Shown piece after piece: positions 60,751 through 64,000 of a stretch of DNA of 64,000 nucleotides. Below the pieces are notes generated by a model that saw only the letters and a program-made list of their open reading frames with translations, did not search any database and was not told the origin of the DNA. The stretch spans positions 1 to 64,000 of the forward strand of contig QKJR01000041.1 in NCBI GenBank assembly GCA_003249215.1. The letters run 5' to 3'. Both the position numbers and the translations under genes were made by a program. Position 1 is the stretch's first letter. The number at the start of each line of letters is the position of its first letter. The stretch comes from Rhodobacterales bacterium (GTDB lineage: Bacteria > Pseudomonadota > Alphaproteobacteria > Rhodobacterales > Rhodobacteraceae).

Positions 60751-61700
60751 GCGCGTAAGGCTGCGAACTGCTGTTCCTTCTCGATGCGCGCCTCGAGCGC
60801 CGCACAATGCGAGCGGATATGGTCGATGACCGTCTGCGCCGCCGTGGGCTGGTCGCCGCCCTTCAGGCTCAGGATCCCGAGCTGGCGTTCGGGGTGGTCG
60901 ACGCGCACCGGCAAGGTGGTGATCCGCAGCGCGTCGCGCACCATGTGGACCACCGAATAGGGCAGCACGGTCAGGCAGTTGGTGCGCGCCAGAAAACTGG
61001 TGATCGAGGCCAAAGTGCCGCCCGAGAAGGTGAATTTCACGTTCTCGCTCGCGCCGATCGACTGGATCACGCGCTTGAGGTCGCGAAACAGCGGGCTGTC
61101 CTGCGGCGGCGAGACCCAGGAGAATTCGGCGATGTCGGCCAGCGTGATCGCGCCGCGCCGGGTCAGCGGATGGCCCTGACGGCAGGCGATCACATTGCGC
61201 CCCGACAGGATCGGCAGGAAGTCCATGTCGATCGGGATCTGCCGGGCGTGCATCGGCAGCACCGCCATGTCGATCGTCTTGTTGCGCAGCCTGGTCGCGA
61301 GACTGTCGAAATAGCCATAGGCCTGTTCGAATTGCAGCCCGCTCACCTGTTCCTGCAGATCGGCGAGCAGCGGCGTGATCACCCCATCCATGAAGAGCGG
61401 CGTGCCGCCGATGCGCAGATGGCCGGCCCGCCCGCTCTGGACCCGGTCGACGAGCACGCTCGCCTCGAGCGAGAGATTGTGGATGCGCTGCCCGATCCGG
61501 GCCAGTTCGAGCCCGAGATCGGTCGGGCGCAGAGGCCGCCGGCCCGGCTCGAAGAGCGGCACGCCGAGGCGTTTCTCGAAGATCGCCATCGTGCGCGAGA
61601 CCGAGGGTTGCGATTTGCCGAGCGCCTCGGCGCCCTCCGTCAGCCCGCCGCGCTCGACGATCATCGCCAGGATTTCGAGGTGCTCGCTGTCGATCTTCAT
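60747..61700 (-). CDS. LysR-family regulator
   Basis: HLEILAMIVERGGLTEGAEALGKSQPSVSRTMAIFEKRLGVPLFEPGRRPLRPTDLG. Confidence 0.92.
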   Translation of the reverse strand: MKIDSEHLEILAMIVERGGLTEGAEALGKSQPSVSRTMAIFEKRLGVPLFEPGRRPLRPTDLGLELARIGQRIHNLSLEASVLVDRVQSGRAGHLRIGGTPLFMDGVITPLLADLQEQVSGLQFEQAYGYFDSLATRLRNKTIDMAVLPMHARQIPIDMDFLPILSGRNVIACRQGHPLTRRGAITLADIAEFSWVSPPQDSPLFRDLKRVIQSIGASENVKFTFSGGTLASITSFLARTNCLTVLPYSVVHMVRDALRITTLPVRVDHPERQLGILSLKGGDQPTAAQTVIDHIRSHCAALEARIEKEQQFAALRA

Positions 61701-61852
61701 ATCAAAACCTGATCCATACCCGCCGCAAAACCGATCAAACGCGCGAATTTTCGCCCTAACATACCCAAGCGCGATTTAATTCACGCAGGAAGCGGGCGCG
61801 GCGTCAAGAGGAGGGCGTCCCCGCGGATCAGGGATAACAGGGAGGAACCGCC

Positions 61853-63610
61853 ATGGCGGAGATTGAAACCGATGTGCTGATCATCGGAACGGGGCCCGCG
61901 GGCTCGGCGACGGCGGCACTGCTGTCGAGCTACGGGATCGCGAACATGGCGATCAATCGCTATCGCTGGCTGGCGAATACGCCGCGCGCCCATATCACCA
62001 ACCAACGCGCGATGGAGGTGCTGCGCGATCTTGGCCGCACGGTCGAGGACGAGGCCTATCTCCATGCCACGCATCAGGATCTGATGGGCGAGAACATCTT
62101 CTGCGAGAGCCTCGCGGGCGAGGAGATCGGCCGGATGCAGGCCTGGGGCAACCACCCGCTCTCGCGCGCCGAACATCAGATGTCTTCGCCCTGTCTGATG
62201 AACGACCTGCCGCAGACCTTCATGGAGCCGATCCTGTTCAAGACCGCCTGTTCGCGCGGCACGCAGGCGCGGATGTCGACCGAATATGTCAGCCACGTTC
62301 AGGATGCCGAGGGGGTCACCACCACCTGCCTCGACCGGCTGACCGGCAAGAGCTTCACGATCCGCTCGACATATCTGGTGGGCGCCGATGGCGGCAAGTC
62401 GCTGGTCGCCGAGCACGCGGGCCTGCCCTTCGAGGGCAAGATGGCTGTCGGCGGCTCGATGAACATCCTCTTCCGGGCCGATCTGTCGAAATATGTCGCC
62501 CACCGGCCCTCGGTTCTCTACTGGGTGATGCAGCCGGGCGCCGATGTCGGCGGGATCGGGATGGGGCTGATCCGGATGGTGCGGCCGTGGAACGAATGGC
62601 TCATCGTCTGGGGCTATGACATCAACGGCCCCGAGCCCGAGGTGACCGAAGACTTCGCCACCGGCGTCGCGCGGCAGTTGATCGGCGATCCCGAGCTCGA
62701 GATCGAACTGCTGAGCGCCAATACCTGGACGGTGAACAACTTCTACGCCACCACGACCTCGGCCGGGCGGGTCTATTGCATGGGCGATGCGATCCACCGC
62801 CATCCGCCGTCGAACGGGCTCGGCTCGAACACCTCGATTCAGGACGCGTTCAACCTCGCCTGGAAGCTTGCCATGGTGCTCAAGGGGCAGGCGGGGGCGG
62901 GCCTCCTTGACAGCTACACCGCCGAGCGCGCGCCGGTCGCGAAACAGATCGTGACCCGCGCGAACCAGTCGATCGGCGAGACCGGCCCGATCTTCGAGGC
63001 GCTGGGCATGGGCGGCGGCGTCGATCCCGTTCAGATGCAGAAGAACCTCGAGGCGCGCTGCAACGCGACGCCCGCCGCCGAGAAACAGCGCGAGGCGATC
63101 CGCAAGGCCATCGCCTTCAAGAAATACGAATTCGATGCCCATGGCGTCGAGATGAACCAGCGCTATCGCTCGGGGGCGATCGTGACCGATGGTCAGGTCG
63201 AGCCGGCCTTCGAGCTCGATGCCGAGCTGCATTATCAGCCGACCACCTGGCCCGGCGCGCGTCTGCCCCATGCCTGGGTCTATAGCGCCGATGGTGCGCG
63301 CGTCTCGACGCTCGATCTGTGCGGTCACGGCAGGTTTTCGATCCTGACCGGGCTTGGCGGTCAGGCCTGGGTCGGGGCGGCGCAGAAGGTGGGGGCGGCG
63401 CTGGGGATCGAGATCGGGACCCATCTGATCGGCCCGCGTCAGGCCCATGCCGACCATTCCGGCGACTGGGCGCGGCTGCGCGAGATCACCGACAGCGGCT
63501 GTCTGCTGGTGCGGCCCGATCACCATGTAGCCTGGCGCGCCTATCGTCTGGCCGACGACCCCGAGGGCGAGCTGATGCGGGTGCTGAGCACGGTGCTGGC
63601 CCGGACCTGA
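61853..63610 (+). CDS. FAD-dependent phenol/aromatic monooxygenase (TfdB-like)
   Basis: ETDVLIIGTGPAGSATAALLSSYGI, RAHITNQRAMEVLRDLG, YCMGDAIHRHPPSNGLGSNTSIQDAFNLAWKLAMVLKG. Confidence 0.9.
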   Translation: MAEIETDVLIIGTGPAGSATAALLSSYGIANMAINRYRWLANTPRAHITNQRAMEVLRDLGRTVEDEAYLHATHQDLMGENIFCESLAGEEIGRMQAWGNHPLSRAEHQMSSPCLMNDLPQTFMEPILFKTACSRGTQARMSTEYVSHVQDAEGVTTTCLDRLTGKSFTIRSTYLVGADGGKSLVAEHAGLPFEGKMAVGGSMNILFRADLSKYVAHRPSVLYWVMQPGADVGGIGMGLIRMVRPWNEWLIVWGYDINGPEPEVTEDFATGVARQLIGDPELEIELLSANTWTVNNFYATTTSAGRVYCMGDAIHRHPPSNGLGSNTSIQDAFNLAWKLAMVLKGQAGAGLLDSYTAERAPVAKQIVTRANQSIGETGPIFEALGMGGGVDPVQMQKNLEARCNATPAAEKQREAIRKAIAFKKYEFDAHGVEMNQRYRSGAIVTDGQVEPAFELDAELHYQPTTWPGARLPHAWVYSADGARVSTLDLCGHGRFSILTGLGGQAWVGAAQKVGAALGIEIGTHLIGPRQAHADHSGDWARLREITDSGCLLVRPDHHVAWRAYRLADDPEGELMRVLSTVLART

Positions 63611-63730
63611 GGCACGGCCCCGCCTCGTTTGCGGTCCGCGGTCGGGGCCAGCCTCAGGCGGGACGGCCGGGGGCTGTTTCCGCGCGCCCCGGGGTGCTAG
63701 GTCTTGGGCGAGCGGGCAGGGCAGGGGCGC

Positions 63731-64000
63731 CGTGGACTTCGAGACGATCCATCAGTCCGGCCCGATCCGGGTCACCCGCCTCGGGCCTGAGGCGCCAGCG
63801 CCGGGCGGGGATCTCGTGATCGCCTTCGCCTCGATCGGCCACGACCCGAGCCGCGCGCCCTCGCCCGAATTCGTCGCGACCGCGCTGGGCCGCGGCACCG
63901 CCGCCGCGCCCCGGCGCGCATTGTTCGTCAGCGACGAGAGCCGGAGCTGGGCCAATGCCCCCGCCTTCGCCCCCGCCCTGCGCGCGGGCCTCGTCGCCGA
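63731..64000 (+). CDS. N-terminal part of an uncharacterised protein, truncated by the window end
   Basis: Open from GTG 63731 to window end: VDFETIHQSGPIRVTRLGPEAPAPGGDLVIAFASIGHDPSRAPSPEFVATALGRG... Confidence 0.55.

Noticed and set aside
61824-61842. AGGGATAACAGGG resembles the I-SceI homing site (TAGGGATAACAGGGTAAT)
   Set aside because: Only the central 13 bases match and it overlaps the ribosome-binding region of a gene; most likely coincidence, with no homing endonuclease nearby.

Overview
This 64 kb, high-GC window looks like an alphaproteobacterial chromosome, most likely Rhodobacteraceae. That placement is inferred from protein content, not from a database search. Most of it is core genome: ppx-ppk-hdaA-perM, proS, MauG-like peroxidase, lolC/lolD, two csp genes, thrS, ilvI/ilvH, a TRAP QM pair, phaZ-phaC-phaP-phaR, pyrG, secG, purA, thiamine pyrophosphokinase, gapR (DUF2312), an FbpB-like permease and tRNA-Thr(TGT). 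The right end (about 47.4-63.6 kb) is a compact aromatic catabolic island. It encodes an IclR regulator, pcaIJF, a tautomerase-like protein, a hydroxyquinol-type intradiol dioxygenase, a five-gene Liv-type ABC importer, maleylacetate reductase, two different FAD aromatic hydroxylases, and TetR and LysR regulators. Non-coding structure I consider most worth a second look: (1) a dispersed intergenic element with core TTCAACCTGA-NNN-AAATATCCCGGGGG. There are 8 core copies at 6 loci; only the three N positions vary, apart from one terminal base in one copy. Cores are flanked by GC hairpins and occur singly or as inverted pairs, and one widely spaced pair encloses an 11-unit heptamer repeat. (2) A related second family (CCTGGCCCAAATACTCCCGCCGG). 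(3) An ilv transcription attenuator with leader peptide MLSLLVVVGKTRMGR. (4) Two CTGC-N3-GCAG PhaR-type sites upstream of phasin. (5) Inverted and direct repeats at the divergent promoters of the aromatic island. (6) Lower-GC accessory genes: a GIY-YIG-like protein, a pentapeptide-repeat membrane protein, and a small ORF behind an AT-rich palindrome. No CRISPR array, transposase, prophage or rRNA was seen. All calls come from reading the sequence and the supplied ORFs; no searches or folding were run.
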